From Macrococcoides epidermidis (GTDB taxonomy: Bacteria > Bacillota > Bacilli > Staphylococcales > Staphylococcaceae): a stretch of DNA of 64,000 nt. Under the pieces are notes generated by a model. The model searched no databases and was not told the DNA's origin. It was given only the letters and a program-made list of their open reading frames with translations. The DNA lies in assembly GCF_042659445.1 (NCBI RefSeq), contig NZ_JBHSSR010000001.1; one strand, 5' to 3'. Below, piece by piece: positions 8,607 to 17,760 of this stretch; within the stretch, counting starts at the first letter, position 1, and every line of letters starts with the position of its first letter. Made by a program: the position numbers and the translations under genes.

Positions 8607-9053
8607 ATGGAAAAAACTTTCTTAATGATTAAACCTGATGGCGTAGGACGAGGACTTGTTGGAGAAATCGTAAAACGCATCGAAAACAAAGGGATTAAAA
8701 TTGTAGGTGCTAAATTAATGACAGTGTCTGAAGATTTAGCAAAGACACATTATGGTGAACATAGTGAAAAACCTTTCTTCGGAGAATTAGTTGATTTCAT
8801 TACTTCTGGACCAGTTTTTGCAATGGTTTTAGAAGGGGAGAATGTAGTGGAAATTGGACGTACATTAGTTGGTAAAACTAATCCTGCTGAAAGTGCACCA
8901 GGAACAATTCGTGGTGACTATGGTATGACAGTTGGTAAAAATATTATCCACGGTTCTGATTCAGTAGCATCAGCGGAAAAAGAAATCGCATTATGGTTCA
9001 AACAAGAAGAAATTATAGATTACAACTTAGTTACATCTGCTTGGGTGTACTAA
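8607..9053 (+). CDS. ndk: Nucleoside diphosphate kinase
   Basis: Transfers the gamma-phosphate of ATP to NDPs through a phosphohistidine. Starts EKTFLMIKPDGV; the active-site His is in NIIHGSDS near residue 115. 148 aa is usual for Firmicutes. Own promoter upstream and terminator downstream make it probably monocistronic. The hepT-ndk-aroC order is as in B. subtilis, without the cheR gene found there. Confidence 0.97.
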   Translation: MEKTFLMIKPDGVGRGLVGEIVKRIENKGIKIVGAKLMTVSEDLAKTHYGEHSEKPFFGELVDFITSGPVFAMVLEGENVVEIGRTLVGKTNPAESAPGTIRGDYGMTVGKNIIHGSDSVASAEKEIALWFKQEEIIDYNLVTSAWVY

Positions 9054-9063
9054 TTCATAAGAT

Positions 9064-9097
9064 AGACAGTTATCATTTTGATGACTGTCTTTTTTTT
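9064..9097 (+). terminator. Terminator after ndk
   Basis: Stem AGACAGTTATCA / TGATGACTGTCT with one mismatch and a short T loop, followed by eight T residues. Confidence 0.9.
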
Positions 9098-9181
9098 ATT
9101 TGGATTTAAATATAATACATTGGAGAAACAAGCATATATTTGATAAGATTTAGTAATGATAAATATTAAGGAGCGATTATT

Positions 9182-10339
9182 TTGAGATTTTTAACAGCGG
9201 GAGAATCACATGGTCCTAAACTCACAGTCATTATAGAAGGTATGCCTTCTAACATGCAGCTTACAAGCGATAAGATCAATCAGGAATTATTTAAACGTCA
9301 AGGTGGTTATGGCCGAGGTAGACGTATGCAGATTGAAAAAGATACTGTAGAGATAACTTCTGGTGTGAGGCACGGTGTTACACTTGGCTCACCGATTACT
9401 TTAGAGATTACAAATGATGATCATAAACATTGGTTGAAAGTGATGGGTGTAGATCCAAAAGATGATACAGAACCTGTAAAACGTGTTATAACCAAACCAC
9501 GTCCAGGACATGCTGATTTAGTAGGCGGCATGAAATATCGCCATCGTGATCTCCGTAATGTGTTAGAACGTTCTAGTGCACGTGAAACGGCTGCGCGTGT
9601 TGCAGTAGGTGCTGTCTGCAAAGTGTTATTGAGTCAGCTGGGTATTGATATATTTTCACGTGTCGTTGAAATTGGTGGTGCTAGAGATAATAACGATTAT
9701 CCAATTCATACGATTAAAGAAAATAATGATAATAATGATGTGCGTTGTATAGATGACAATGTTGCACAACAGATGCGAGATACAATCGATCAGGCAAAAT
9801 CAAATGGGGATTCTATCGGCGGTGAAGTACAGGTTATTGTAGAGAACGTTCCAGCTGGTTTAGGAAGCTATGTGCATTATGACCGTAAATTAGATGGTAA
9901 AGTGGCACAATCTGTTATTAGCATTAATGCATTTAAAGCAGTGTCATTTGGTGCAGGCTATGATATGAAGCATTTACCCGGTAGTCAAGTGCAGGATCCC
10001 ATTGGTTATAATAAGTCAGGATATTATCGCTTATCTAATCAGCTTGGAGGATTTGAAGGCGGGATGACCAATGGCATGCCAATTATCGTTAATGCTGTAA
10101 TGAAGCCTATTCCAACACTATACAAACCGCTTGATTCAGTCGATATTAATACAAAGGAAGTATATAAAGCTTCTATAGAACGCAGTGATAGCTGTGCTGT
10201 GCCGGCAGCATCAATTGTTTGTGAACATGCTGTTGCTTTTGAGATTGCGAAAGAAATACTAGATGAGTTTCAATCCAATGATTTAGCTCAATTACAGGAT
10301 AATATTGAACGTCACAAAACTTATATTAAGGAGTTCTAG
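9182..10339 (+). CDS. aroC: Chorismate synthase
   Basis: Last common step of aromatic biosynthesis, converting EPSP to chorismate with reduced FMN. Opens MRFLTAGESHGP, the family N-terminus; further signatures are RQGGYGRGRRM, RPGHADL and RERSSARETAARVA-like text at residues 115-140 and GFEGGMTNG near 290. The start is a TTG at 9182 after AAGGAGCG. 385 aa is normal. First of three shikimate genes with almost no gaps (aroB begins on the next base). Confidence 0.96.
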   Translation: MRFLTAGESHGPKLTVIIEGMPSNMQLTSDKINQELFKRQGGYGRGRRMQIEKDTVEITSGVRHGVTLGSPITLEITNDDHKHWLKVMGVDPKDDTEPVKRVITKPRPGHADLVGGMKYRHRDLRNVLERSSARETAARVAVGAVCKVLLSQLGIDIFSRVVEIGGARDNNDYPIHTIKENNDNNDVRCIDDNVAQQMRDTIDQAKSNGDSIGGEVQVIVENVPAGLGSYVHYDRKLDGKVAQSVISINAFKAVSFGAGYDMKHLPGSQVQDPIGYNKSGYYRLSNQLGGFEGGMTNGMPIIVNAVMKPIPTLYKPLDSVDINTKEVYKASIERSDSCAVPAASIVCEHAVAFEIAKEILDEFQSNDLAQLQDNIERHKTYIKEF

Positions 10340-11464
10340 ATGAAACTCATAACAAATTATCAGGTGGACCAAAAGGCGAAAAATTATGAGATTATTGTTT
10401 CAGAAAATGCATTGGAACTGGAATATGATCTAAATCATTATCACAAATGTTATGCATTAATTGATACTTATGTGTATCGTCTTCACAAAGCAAAGATAGA
10501 TGCATTCATGAAAAGATATGATATTGATAAAATGTTGATTCCTTCAGGTGAAGCTGTAAAGACGATGTATCATTTTAATACAATGATAGAACTATTACTT
10601 GAAAAAAATATTAAACGTAATGATTGCTTGATTGCTATCGGTGGAGGGGCTACTGGAGATTTTACAGGCTATGTTGCTGCAAGTTTATTACGTGGTATCT
10701 CGTTCATTCAGGTACCTACTACGATCTTAGCTCATGATGCTGCAATTGGAGGAAAGACAGGAATAAATTCTAAACATGGCAAGAATTTAATCGGTGCATT
10801 TAAACGACCTGATGGAGTGATATATGATATTTCTTTTTTGAATACTTTAAATGATGCTGAGCTTTTAAGTGGGTTTGCTGAAATCTTGAAGCACGTATTA
10901 TTGAATGGCAATTACAAAGTAAATCAGATAAGTGATATCGTAAATGATGATTTATCAAGATTAATGCAGGTATTTAATAAACCGGACGACTTAAAAGATA
11001 TGCTTAAAATACAAACATGGCTTACTTATGGCATTCAAACAAAACTGAATATCGTAGAGCGTGATGAGTTAGAAAGTGGCGTACGTAAATATTTAAACTT
11101 TGGACATACGTTAGGACATGCTTTAGAATTTTCGCACAAATTGCCACATGGTATTGCTGTTATACATGGGATGATGTATGCACTTATTTTAAGTGGATAT
11201 GAAGAAAATGTAATCGAAAAGTTTTATCATTGGCTGATTCAGCTAGGGTTTCCAGAAGTAGAAGTGAAATCATTTGAACATTATTACGCACTGCTCAGTA
11301 AAGATAAGAAAAATGAAACTGAAAGTATTAGTTTTGTTGTCATGAAACAACGACAAGGTCATTTAGAAGATGTGTTTTATTTGAAATCATTTGAATACGG
11401 CACATTGAAAAAGTCTTTTGAGCGCTGGGTTACTGTATTAAGGAGTTGTTATGGTGAAAAGTAA
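10340..11464 (+). CDS. aroB: 3-dehydroquinate synthase
   Basis: NAD- and metal-dependent cyclisation of DAHP to 3-dehydroquinate. Visible family blocks: IPSGEAVKT near residue 70, AIGGGATGDFTGYVA near 100, PTTILAHDAAIGGKTGIN near 130, and the metal-ligand block NFGHTLGHALE near 255. 374 aa, slightly longer than most. Begins one base after the aroC stop and overlaps aroA by 14 bases, so translation is likely coupled. Confidence 0.95.
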   Translation: MKLITNYQVDQKAKNYEIIVSENALELEYDLNHYHKCYALIDTYVYRLHKAKIDAFMKRYDIDKMLIPSGEAVKTMYHFNTMIELLLEKNIKRNDCLIAIGGGATGDFTGYVAASLLRGISFIQVPTTILAHDAAIGGKTGINSKHGKNLIGAFKRPDGVIYDISFLNTLNDAELLSGFAEILKHVLLNGNYKVNQISDIVNDDLSRLMQVFNKPDDLKDMLKIQTWLTYGIQTKLNIVERDELESGVRKYLNFGHTLGHALEFSHKLPHGIAVIHGMMYALILSGYEENVIEKFYHWLIQLGFPEVEVKSFEHYYALLSKDKKNETESISFVVMKQRQGHLEDVFYLKSFEYGTLKKSFERWVTVLRSCYGEK

Positions 11465-12758
11465 AGGATTAACAGGCGAGATAAAAGTACCTGGCGATAA
11501 GTCAATCACACATCGCGCAATTATCTTAGGTAGTTTATCGGAAGGAAAAATGAAAATCATAGACCCTTTATTAGGTGAAGATTGTTTGAGTACGATTAAT
11601 ATTTTCCGAAAGTTAGGCGTGGATATTCGGGTTAATGAAGTAAATAAAGAAATAATAATTAACGCGCAAGGTTATCGTAATTTTGTTGAGCCTACACAAG
11701 TGCTGGACACTGGTAATTCAGGCACAACGACACGGTTATTGTCTGGTGTACTTGCGGGGCTGCCATTTATGTCTGTGATGAGTGGTGATGATTCAATAGC
11801 GAAAAGACCGATGGATCGTGTCATTGAACCGTTGCGTTTAATGGGTGTGGATATTACTGGTAGTCAAAATAATAGTCGTACACCACTTGTTATCAATAGC
11901 ATGAATAATATTGCTAATATTAATGGGATAACATATGATATGCAGGTTAAAAGTGCTCAAGTAAAGTCAGCGATATTATTTGCAGGTTTGTATGCAAAAA
12001 GCGATGTTATGTTAAAAGAACAGGTGACTTCACGTAACCACACAGAACTCATGTTTCAACAGTTTGGCATTGAGGTTGAGAAGCAAGATGATTATATCCA
12101 CTTACCAGCGCATTCCATAGATAATTTAGTAACTACTGATGTACAAGTACCTGGTGATATTTCTTCTGCTGCATTCTTTATCGTAGCCGGTTTAATCATT
12201 CCCGGAAGTCATATTGTCATCAGAAATGTCGGAACAAATATGACACGTTCTGGTATTATTGAAGTTGTACAGGCAATGGGTGGACAAATTTCTTTAAAAT
12301 CTGTTTCTGACGGCGCGGAACCGATATGCGATATAGAGGTGAAATATACAGCCCAGTTAAATGCAACAGATGTTTATGGGGATATGATCCCAACATTAAT
12401 TGATGAGATACCGATTATTGCATTATTGATGACACAGGCGCGTGGTAGAAGTATGATACGTGATGCAGAAGAATTGAAGGTAAAGGAAACGAACAGAATA
12501 GACAAGGTAGTTGAAAGTTTGAATCAGCTCGGTTATCATTTAGAAGCTACTGATGATGGTATGATAATTTATGGGCATGAAAAAGAATCGATGCTAAACA
12601 CGCGATTTTCATCTTTTAATGATCATCGTATTGGTATGCTGCTTGCAATTGCGAATTTATTAGAAAATGAAGATATTGAAATTGATCATTTTGAAGCAGT
12701 TAATATATCGTATCCATCATTTATGGATGATTTAAGAACACTACAAGGAGGAAAATAA
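11451..12758 (+). CDS. aroA: 3-phosphoshikimate 1-carboxyvinyltransferase (EPSP synthase)
   Basis: Condenses shikimate-3-phosphate with PEP. Motifs: PGDKSITHRA at residues 14-23, LDTGNSGTTTRL near 85, DDSIAKRPM near 112, and the C-terminal KETNRI and DHRIGM blocks. NSGTTTR instead of the NAGTATR of class I enzymes and overall form fit a Gram-positive class II EPSP synthase. ATG 11451 follows AGGAGTTGTT inside the end of aroB; a GTG at 11454 is an alternative. Its stop overlaps the next ATG by one base. Confidence 0.95.
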   Translation: MVKSKGLTGEIKVPGDKSITHRAIILGSLSEGKMKIIDPLLGEDCLSTINIFRKLGVDIRVNEVNKEIIINAQGYRNFVEPTQVLDTGNSGTTTRLLSGVLAGLPFMSVMSGDDSIAKRPMDRVIEPLRLMGVDITGSQNNSRTPLVINSMNNIANINGITYDMQVKSAQVKSAILFAGLYAKSDVMLKEQVTSRNHTELMFQQFGIEVEKQDDYIHLPAHSIDNLVTTDVQVPGDISSAAFFIVAGLIIPGSHIVIRNVGTNMTRSGIIEVVQAMGGQISLKSVSDGAEPICDIEVKYTAQLNATDVYGDMIPTLIDEIPIIALLMTQARGRSMIRDAEELKVKETNRIDKVVESLNQLGYHLEATDDGMIIYGHEKESMLNTRFSSFNDHRIGMLLAIANLLENEDIEIDHFEAVNISYPSFMDDLRTLQGGK

Positions 12759-13972
12759 TGGATATTTATCAGATCATTGACCAGATTCATCTGCAAAATT
12801 TGGACAATCTGTACGAATCAATTGACGGAGCACTATTTACTGATGATCATGACGCTTTATTTCAACTCGGGGATACATTATTGCAATATGGCCTTAATCC
12901 ACAAGGATTGAAGGTGTTCGCAAGATTATTTGAGCTGTATCCTGATGAACCAGATGTTATGGCTTATTATATTGAATGTTTAATTGATGATAATCAACAT
13001 GATAAGGCGATAGAGGTACTACATAATACACCACTAACTGTAGAACGTTTAATGTTAGAAGCTGATATCTATCAACAGCAGGATATGCTTGAAGTAGCGA
13101 TTGAAAAAGTGAAACAGGCATATACGATGTCCAGTGAGGATCCAATTATAAGTTTTGCACTTGCTGAACTCTATTATTTTGACGGTCAATATTTACCGGC
13201 AGCACGAAGTTATGAATATTTGTTAAATAATGGAATTGACCGTGTCAATAATGTTAATATTCAATCTCGCTTAGCTGATTGTGTCTTACAATCAGGTGAC
13301 TATGAAGAAGCGGTAGAACATTATGAAAAAATAGATGACAAGGATATGCTAAGTGATGATTATTTCAAGATGGCGATCAGTTATCAGAAAGCAGATCGTA
13401 TAGAACGCAGTATTCAAACATTGCAAACCTTATTAGATAAAGATCCGGATTATATGCAGGCTTATTTATTACTCGTAAACTTGTTAGAAAGCGAACGTAA
13501 ATACAATGATGCAATCATTGTAGGACAAAAAGGTTTAAGTTTAAATGAGTTTTATAAAGAGTTGCTTGTTGATACAGGACGCATCATGATTAAGATGCAT
13601 AATGAAAAGGGGGTTGAATATTTAATTCAGGCGTTAACAATAGATCCATCATATGTTGAAGCATCATTATTACTTGCTGATTACTATAGAGAAGAAGAAG
13701 CATATGAAGATCTTGTGAAATTATTTGCATATATAGACGAAGAAGATTTAGATCCAACAGTGATGTGGCATCTGGCTTTTAGTTATCAGCAATTAGAAAA
13801 AGATACAGAAGCGAAACATTTTTATGCCGAAAGCTATAATGTGCTAAAAGATAATACACAATTCTTAACGGATTATTATAACTATGCACGTGAGATTGCA
13901 GATGTAAAACTTGCCGAACAATTGTATGCGTTAATACTTCAAATCGACCCGAATGCGGATATTGATGCTTAA
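12758..13972 (+). CDS. TPR-repeat protein (YpiA-like)
   Basis: 404-aa soluble protein made of tetratricopeptide-type helices; alternating A/L/Y patterns such as AIEVLHNTPLTVERLMLEADIY, ALAELYYFDGQYLPAARSYEYLL-type units repeat through residues 30-390. TPR arrays mediate protein contacts; no enzyme domain is seen. Position between aroA and the ypiB/ypiF/qcr genes is that of B. subtilis ypiA, of unknown role. Coupled to aroA and to the next gene by TAATG overlaps. Confidence 0.85.
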   Translation: MDIYQIIDQIHLQNLDNLYESIDGALFTDDHDALFQLGDTLLQYGLNPQGLKVFARLFELYPDEPDVMAYYIECLIDDNQHDKAIEVLHNTPLTVERLMLEADIYQQQDMLEVAIEKVKQAYTMSSEDPIISFALAELYYFDGQYLPAARSYEYLLNNGIDRVNNVNIQSRLADCVLQSGDYEEAVEHYEKIDDKDMLSDDYFKMAISYQKADRIERSIQTLQTLLDKDPDYMQAYLLLVNLLESERKYNDAIIVGQKGLSLNEFYKELLVDTGRIMIKMHNEKGVEYLIQALTIDPSYVEASLLLADYYREEEAYEDLVKLFAYIDEEDLDPTVMWHLAFSYQQLEKDTEAKHFYAESYNVLKDNTQFLTDYYNYAREIADVKLAEQLYALILQIDPNADIDA

Positions 13973-14529
13973 TGAATTACAATATCATTGATGAACGTAG
14001 TGGATTCATAAAGTATTTACTCAATCAATATGAAATTCATGATAAAAATACGGTGTGGTTACTTAATTTAATTAAAGATAAACCAAATATTTTAGAACAT
14101 ATACAATTTAAAAAAACGACCCAACTAAAAGATCAGTTAATCATTTTTAATCATTTTAAAGTACATTTGATATTAAGTCATGGTATTTATACTGATAGTG
14201 ATGTTATTTTCCATTATCTACTAAATAACAAAAAACAGTTATACGTTAATATATTATTTAGTGATTTGAAATACGATATTATATGTCAGCAGGAGTTAAT
14301 GTATCAAATTGATTTCCTGGTGATGGATGAAAACGATTTAAACATTGATTATATTGAAATGAAAATAGATTTGTATGAAATATTCACAAATCCTAAGTTA
14401 TTTAGTTATTTGATTGAACAGATTAACTACGCAATAGAAGACACTTTACTTACAAAAAATCAGATCCGTTTTGCAATGCTTACGCAATTAAAAATTGATT
14501 TAGAGGGGAAAAGAAAACATGTTATTTAA
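13972..14529 (+). CDS. YpiB-like protein (UPF0302)
   Basis: 185 aa, cytoplasmic, no catalytic motif recognised. The N-terminal pattern FIKYLLNQYEIHDKNTVWLLN followed by a segment ending HIQF resembles the UPF0302 domain of B. subtilis YpiB. It starts inside the stop of the YpiA-like gene (TAATG) and overlaps the YpiF-like gene by 11 bases. The family is inferred from this weak resemblance plus exact synteny. In Bacillus YpiB has been linked to control of other proteins; no role is asserted here. Confidence 0.65.
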   Translation: MNYNIIDERSGFIKYLLNQYEIHDKNTVWLLNLIKDKPNILEHIQFKKTTQLKDQLIIFNHFKVHLILSHGIYTDSDVIFHYLLNNKKQLYVNILFSDLKYDIICQQELMYQIDFLVMDENDLNIDYIEMKIDLYEIFTNPKLFSYLIEQINYAIEDTLLTKNQIRFAMLTQLKIDLEGKRKHVI

Positions 14530-14944
14530 TCATCAGGATCTAAAAACTTTGCAGGATCAACTTGAATATATCGACACTGCAATTATTCCGGTTGTACCGG
14601 TGGATTACTCAAAACATTTGATGGACATCGCTGATCATTATGAAATGATTCAATATGTAACGATGGGAGTAGAACAACAATTTAAAGGTCGTCTGTTAGT
14701 AGTACCACCTATTCAGCTCATAGATGATATTAAAATCCTTGATACTATCGAATCACAATTACAAACATTCGGATTTAAAAACCTGGTATTTGTGATACCA
14801 CAAAAATTTAATCTTGAAAAAGAAAATGTACATAAAATAAATATTTTACCATTAGAAACATTAGATCATGAAATGAAACAGGAGTTCGTACAAGAGAACA
14901 TCAAATCATTGATGAAATCAATTATTATTTTATGGAATAAATAA
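14519..14944 (+). CDS. YpiF-like protein (DUF2487)
   Basis: 141 aa, no signal peptide or membrane segment. Contains an early AIIPVVPVDYSKHL stretch and a LLVVPPIQLI stretch that fit the DUF2487 family (B. subtilis YpiF), which sits in the same place before qcrA. Function unknown. Ends 33 bases before the qcr promoter. Confidence 0.68.
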   Translation: MLFNHQDLKTLQDQLEYIDTAIIPVVPVDYSKHLMDIADHYEMIQYVTMGVEQQFKGRLLVVPPIQLIDDIKILDTIESQLQTFGFKNLVFVIPQKFNLEKENVHKINILPLETLDHEMKQEFVQENIKSLMKSIIILWNK

Positions 14945-14977
14945 TGACAATTTTATTACATAATTTGTGACATCTTA

Positions 14978-15006
14978 TTGACCAAGCCACCTTAATAAGC
15001 TAAAAT
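14978..15006 (+). promoter_or_regulatory. Promoter of qcrABC
   Basis: TTGACC (14978-14983), exactly 17 bp, then TAAAAT (15001-15006). Close to sigma-A consensus and 57 bases before qcrA, so the cytochrome bc genes can be transcribed apart from the aro-ypi genes. Confidence 0.75.
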
Positions 15007-15062
15007 TGATATGTCCTAGTATATTTTATATAAAAGAATCGCGTTAGAGGGGGGAAAATTAA

Positions 15063-15566
15063 ATGAGCCAACGTGTCACAAGACGCCAATTTTTAAACTA
15101 TTCCTTAATGGGAGTTGGATCATTTATGGCTGCTGGTATGGTTATGCCTTTAGGGCGCTTTGCGTTAGATCCTGTGTTTAAATCTGGAGCAGCAGGAGAT
15201 ATGATAACAACAAGCGTTAAAGTTTCGGAAATTACTGAAGAACCAACGAAAGTTGACTTCAAATTCGAACAAAAAGATGCATGGTATACGAGCGAAGTAA
15301 CAGAATTTGCATGGGTTTATAAAGATGGGGAAAACATTATTGCAATGTCTCCAGTTTGTAAGCACTTAGGTTGTACTGTTGCCTGGAATGGTGATAAATC
15401 AAATCCAAACCAATTCTTCTGTCCATGTCATAATGGTCGTTACGAGAAGAATGGTAAAAATGTTCCTGGTACACCACCACTTGGACCTTTAGATCAGTAT
15501 GAAACTGGTGATAAAGGCGGAATGCTTACAATCGGTAAAAAACATCCAAATGAATTAGTGAAATAG
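15063..15566 (+). CDS. qcrA: Menaquinol:cytochrome c reductase, Rieske iron-sulfur subunit
   Basis: Carries the 2Fe-2S centre that accepts electrons from menaquinol at the outer face of the membrane. N-terminus has a twin-arginine-like RRQFLNYSL followed by a hydrophobic anchor to about residue 30. Rieske ligands are clear: CKHLGC (Cys99, His101, Cys104) and CPCHNG (Cys120, Cys122, His123). 167 aa matches Bacillus QcrA. First gene of qcrABC. S. aureus has no such complex. Confidence 0.96.
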   Translation: MSQRVTRRQFLNYSLMGVGSFMAAGMVMPLGRFALDPVFKSGAAGDMITTSVKVSEITEEPTKVDFKFEQKDAWYTSEVTEFAWVYKDGENIIAMSPVCKHLGCTVAWNGDKSNPNQFFCPCHNGRYEKNGKNVPGTPPLGPLDQYETGDKGGMLTIGKKHPNELVK

Positions 15567-15577
15567 GAGGGTAAAAA

Positions 15578-16252
15578 ATGATCGATAAAATCTATGATTG
15601 GGTCGATGACAGACTTGATATTACACCAATCTGGCGCGATATCGCAGATCATGAGGTGCCTGAGCATGTTAACCCTGCTTATCACTTTTCTGCATTCGTT
15701 TATTGTTTTGGTGGTTTAACGTTTTTCATCACAGTAATTCAAGTATTATCAGGTATGTTCTTAACAATGTACTACGTACCAGATATCGTAAATGCATGGA
15801 AATCAGTTTATTATTTACAGCATGATGTTGCAGCAGGTGTTATTGTACGTGGTATGCATCACTGGGGTGCAAGTTTAGTTGTAGTCATGATGTTCTTACA
15901 TACGCTTCGTGTATTCTTTACAGGTAGTTATAAACAACCTCGTGAATTAAACTGGTTAGTCGGCGTATTAATTTTCTTCGTAATGTTAGGATTATCGTTT
16001 ACAGGTTATCTATTACCATGGGATATGAAAGCTTTATTTGCAACAAAAGTAGGTTTACAAATTGCAGAATCTGTACCGTTTATCGGTCCATGGGTTAAAA
16101 CGTTATTAGCTGGAGACCCACAAATTGTCGGTGCACAAACATTAACGCGATTCTTCGCTATTCATGTATTCTTCTTGCCTGCATGTTTATTCGCGTTGTT
16201 AGCAGCTCACTTTATCATGATCAGAAAACAAGGTATTTCGGGGCCACTATAA
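15578..16252 (+). CDS. qcrB: Menaquinol:cytochrome c reductase, cytochrome b subunit
   Basis: Short b6-type cytochrome b (224 aa, four transmembrane helices) as in Bacillus. Haem-ligand histidines lie in RGMHHWGAS and FLHTLRVFF (helix B) and in FAIHVFFLP and AAHFIMIRKQGISGP (helix D). Pairs with the split subunit QcrC, which supplies the remaining helices. RBS AGGAGGG 8 nt upstream. Confidence 0.96.
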   Translation: MIDKIYDWVDDRLDITPIWRDIADHEVPEHVNPAYHFSAFVYCFGGLTFFITVIQVLSGMFLTMYYVPDIVNAWKSVYYLQHDVAAGVIVRGMHHWGASLVVVMMFLHTLRVFFTGSYKQPRELNWLVGVLIFFVMLGLSFTGYLLPWDMKALFATKVGLQIAESVPFIGPWVKTLLAGDPQIVGAQTLTRFFAIHVFFLPACLFALLAAHFIMIRKQGISGPL

Positions 16253-16284
16253 ACACGAATACACTATAAAAGGAGGTAATATAG

Positions 16285-17073
16285 ATGCATCGCGGAAAAG
16301 GTATGAAATTTGTTGGAGATTCTCGTATTAAATCATATGAGAAACCAAAATTAAATCGAGATTATTCAGAATTTCCAGGTAAAACAGAAAGTTTCTGGCC
16401 TGATTTCTTATTAAAAGAATGGATGACTGGAGCAGTATTCTTAGTTGCATATTTATGTTTAACAGTTGCGCATCCATCTCCATTAGAGCGTATCGCAGAT
16501 CCATCAGACACTGGTTATACACCATTACCTGACTGGTATTTCTTATTCTTATATCAAATCTTAAAATATACTTACGCATCAGGTCCATTTAATACATTTG
16601 GTGCAATTGTAATGCCAGGTATTGCTTTCGGTGCATTAATGTTAGCACCATGGTTAGACAGAGGCCCTGAGCGTAAATGGACAAAACGTCCTTTAGCTTC
16701 TGGATTTATGTTACTTGCAGTTGCTATAATCTTCTACACTACGTGGGAATCTTCTCATTATCATGATTGGAAGAAACAAGCTGCTCAAGGTAAGATTGTA
16801 TTCACTAACTTAGACAAGAAAGATCCAACGTACGAAAAGATTATTAAATCTAACTGTACAAGTTGTCACGGTGGAGAATTAACTGGTGGGGCTGGTCCTA
16901 ACTTAGTTAAATCTCAATTACCTGCAGCTGCTGTTGAAGGTTTTGTTGAAAAAGGTAGTGGTGCAATGCCATCATTTAAAGATACTTTAACAAAAGAACA
17001 AATTAAAGAAGTTGGTAAATTTATCGAAGGTTTAGAAGAAACTGACGAAAATGGTAAACCACTTAAGAAATAA
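16285..17073 (+). CDS. qcrC: Menaquinol:cytochrome c reductase, cytochrome b/c subunit
   Basis: Fusion typical of Gram-positive bc complexes: an N-terminal subunit IV-like part with three membrane helices (about residues 45-62, 105-122, 138-153, after the PDWYFLFLYQILKY block) and a C-terminal haem c domain outside the membrane. The haem motif CTSCH is at 191-195 and the likely Met ligand at 228 (GAMPS). The attached cytochrome c can pass electrons to the CuA-containing oxidase encoded at 37.7-40.1 kb. Confidence 0.96.
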   Translation: MHRGKGMKFVGDSRIKSYEKPKLNRDYSEFPGKTESFWPDFLLKEWMTGAVFLVAYLCLTVAHPSPLERIADPSDTGYTPLPDWYFLFLYQILKYTYASGPFNTFGAIVMPGIAFGALMLAPWLDRGPERKWTKRPLASGFMLLAVAIIFYTTWESSHYHDWKKQAAQGKIVFTNLDKKDPTYEKIIKSNCTSCHGGELTGGAGPNLVKSQLPAAAVEGFVEKGSGAMPSFKDTLTKEQIKEVGKFIEGLEETDENGKPLKK

Positions 17074-17078
17074 TAACT

Positions 17079-17107
17079 AAAGAATCATCCATGTGATGAT
17101 TCTTTTT
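17079..17107 (+). terminator. Terminator after qcrC
   Basis: Stem AAAGAATCATC / GATGATTCTTT with a 5-nt loop and a T run. It overlaps the region just upstream of the next gene's RBS. Confidence 0.88.
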
Positions 17108-17121
17108 TTATGAGGTGCATG

Positions 17122-17706
17122 ATGATAGATCAAATTTATTACTGGATTCAGAATAAAGTATTTCTTATTTTCATAATTCTGTGTAATCTTTTAGGTACGC
17201 TTTATGGCTATTATTGGTATATGGGACAACTTACTGAAACGAAATGGTATTTTATTCCGTTTGTACCAGACAGTCCGACAGCCACTTTATTTTTAATTAT
17301 TGCGCTTACAACTATTTTATTTAAAAAACATTTACCGTTGTTTGAATGCCTTGCATTTATCACGCTTATTAAATATGGCATATGGGCAGTAATGATGAAT
17401 ATATTTACCTTTATTGAATTAGGTCAGGTGACAGCTATCGGTTTAATGCTCTGTATATCACATGCCATCATGGCGGTGCAGGCACTTCTTTTCTTTCCAT
17501 TATTCAAAATAAGCTTAAAACACGTTTTATTTACTGCAATGTGGGTATTTCATAATGATGTCATAGATTATGTCTATATGCAGTATCCTGTATATAGTAT
17601 GTTGAATGAATACATACAACATATTGGATATTTTTCATACTGGTTATCGATATTATGTTTTGTGCTACTACTTTACATCATGGATAAGGACATAACATTT
17701 GATTAA
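17122..17706 (+). CDS. YpjA-like membrane protein (DUF1405)
   Basis: 194 aa with about six hydrophobic segments, so an integral membrane protein. It follows qcrC as ypjA does in B. subtilis, and its G-Y-Y-W-Y early segment and FVPDSPTATLFL block fit DUF1405. Function unknown. Start choice: ATG 17122 is 6 nt after GAGG; ATGs at 17110 and 17119 are too close to or upstream of that RBS. B. subtilis ypjB is not present next to it. Confidence 0.75.
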   Translation: MIDQIYYWIQNKVFLIFIILCNLLGTLYGYYWYMGQLTETKWYFIPFVPDSPTATLFLIIALTTILFKKHLPLFECLAFITLIKYGIWAVMMNIFTFIELGQVTAIGLMLCISHAIMAVQALLFFPLFKISLKHVLFTAMWVFHNDVIDYVYMQYPVYSMLNEYIQHIGYFSYWLSILCFVLLLYIMDKDITFD

Positions 17707-17760
17707 TTTTGACCATTTTAATAAAATAAAACTAATCTAATATAAGGAGGCAATACATTA

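Noticed and set aside
14960..14985. Rex-type site (TTGTGA...) at the qcr promoter
   Set aside because: Only the left half TTGTGA fits; the right half is not a TTCACAA element.
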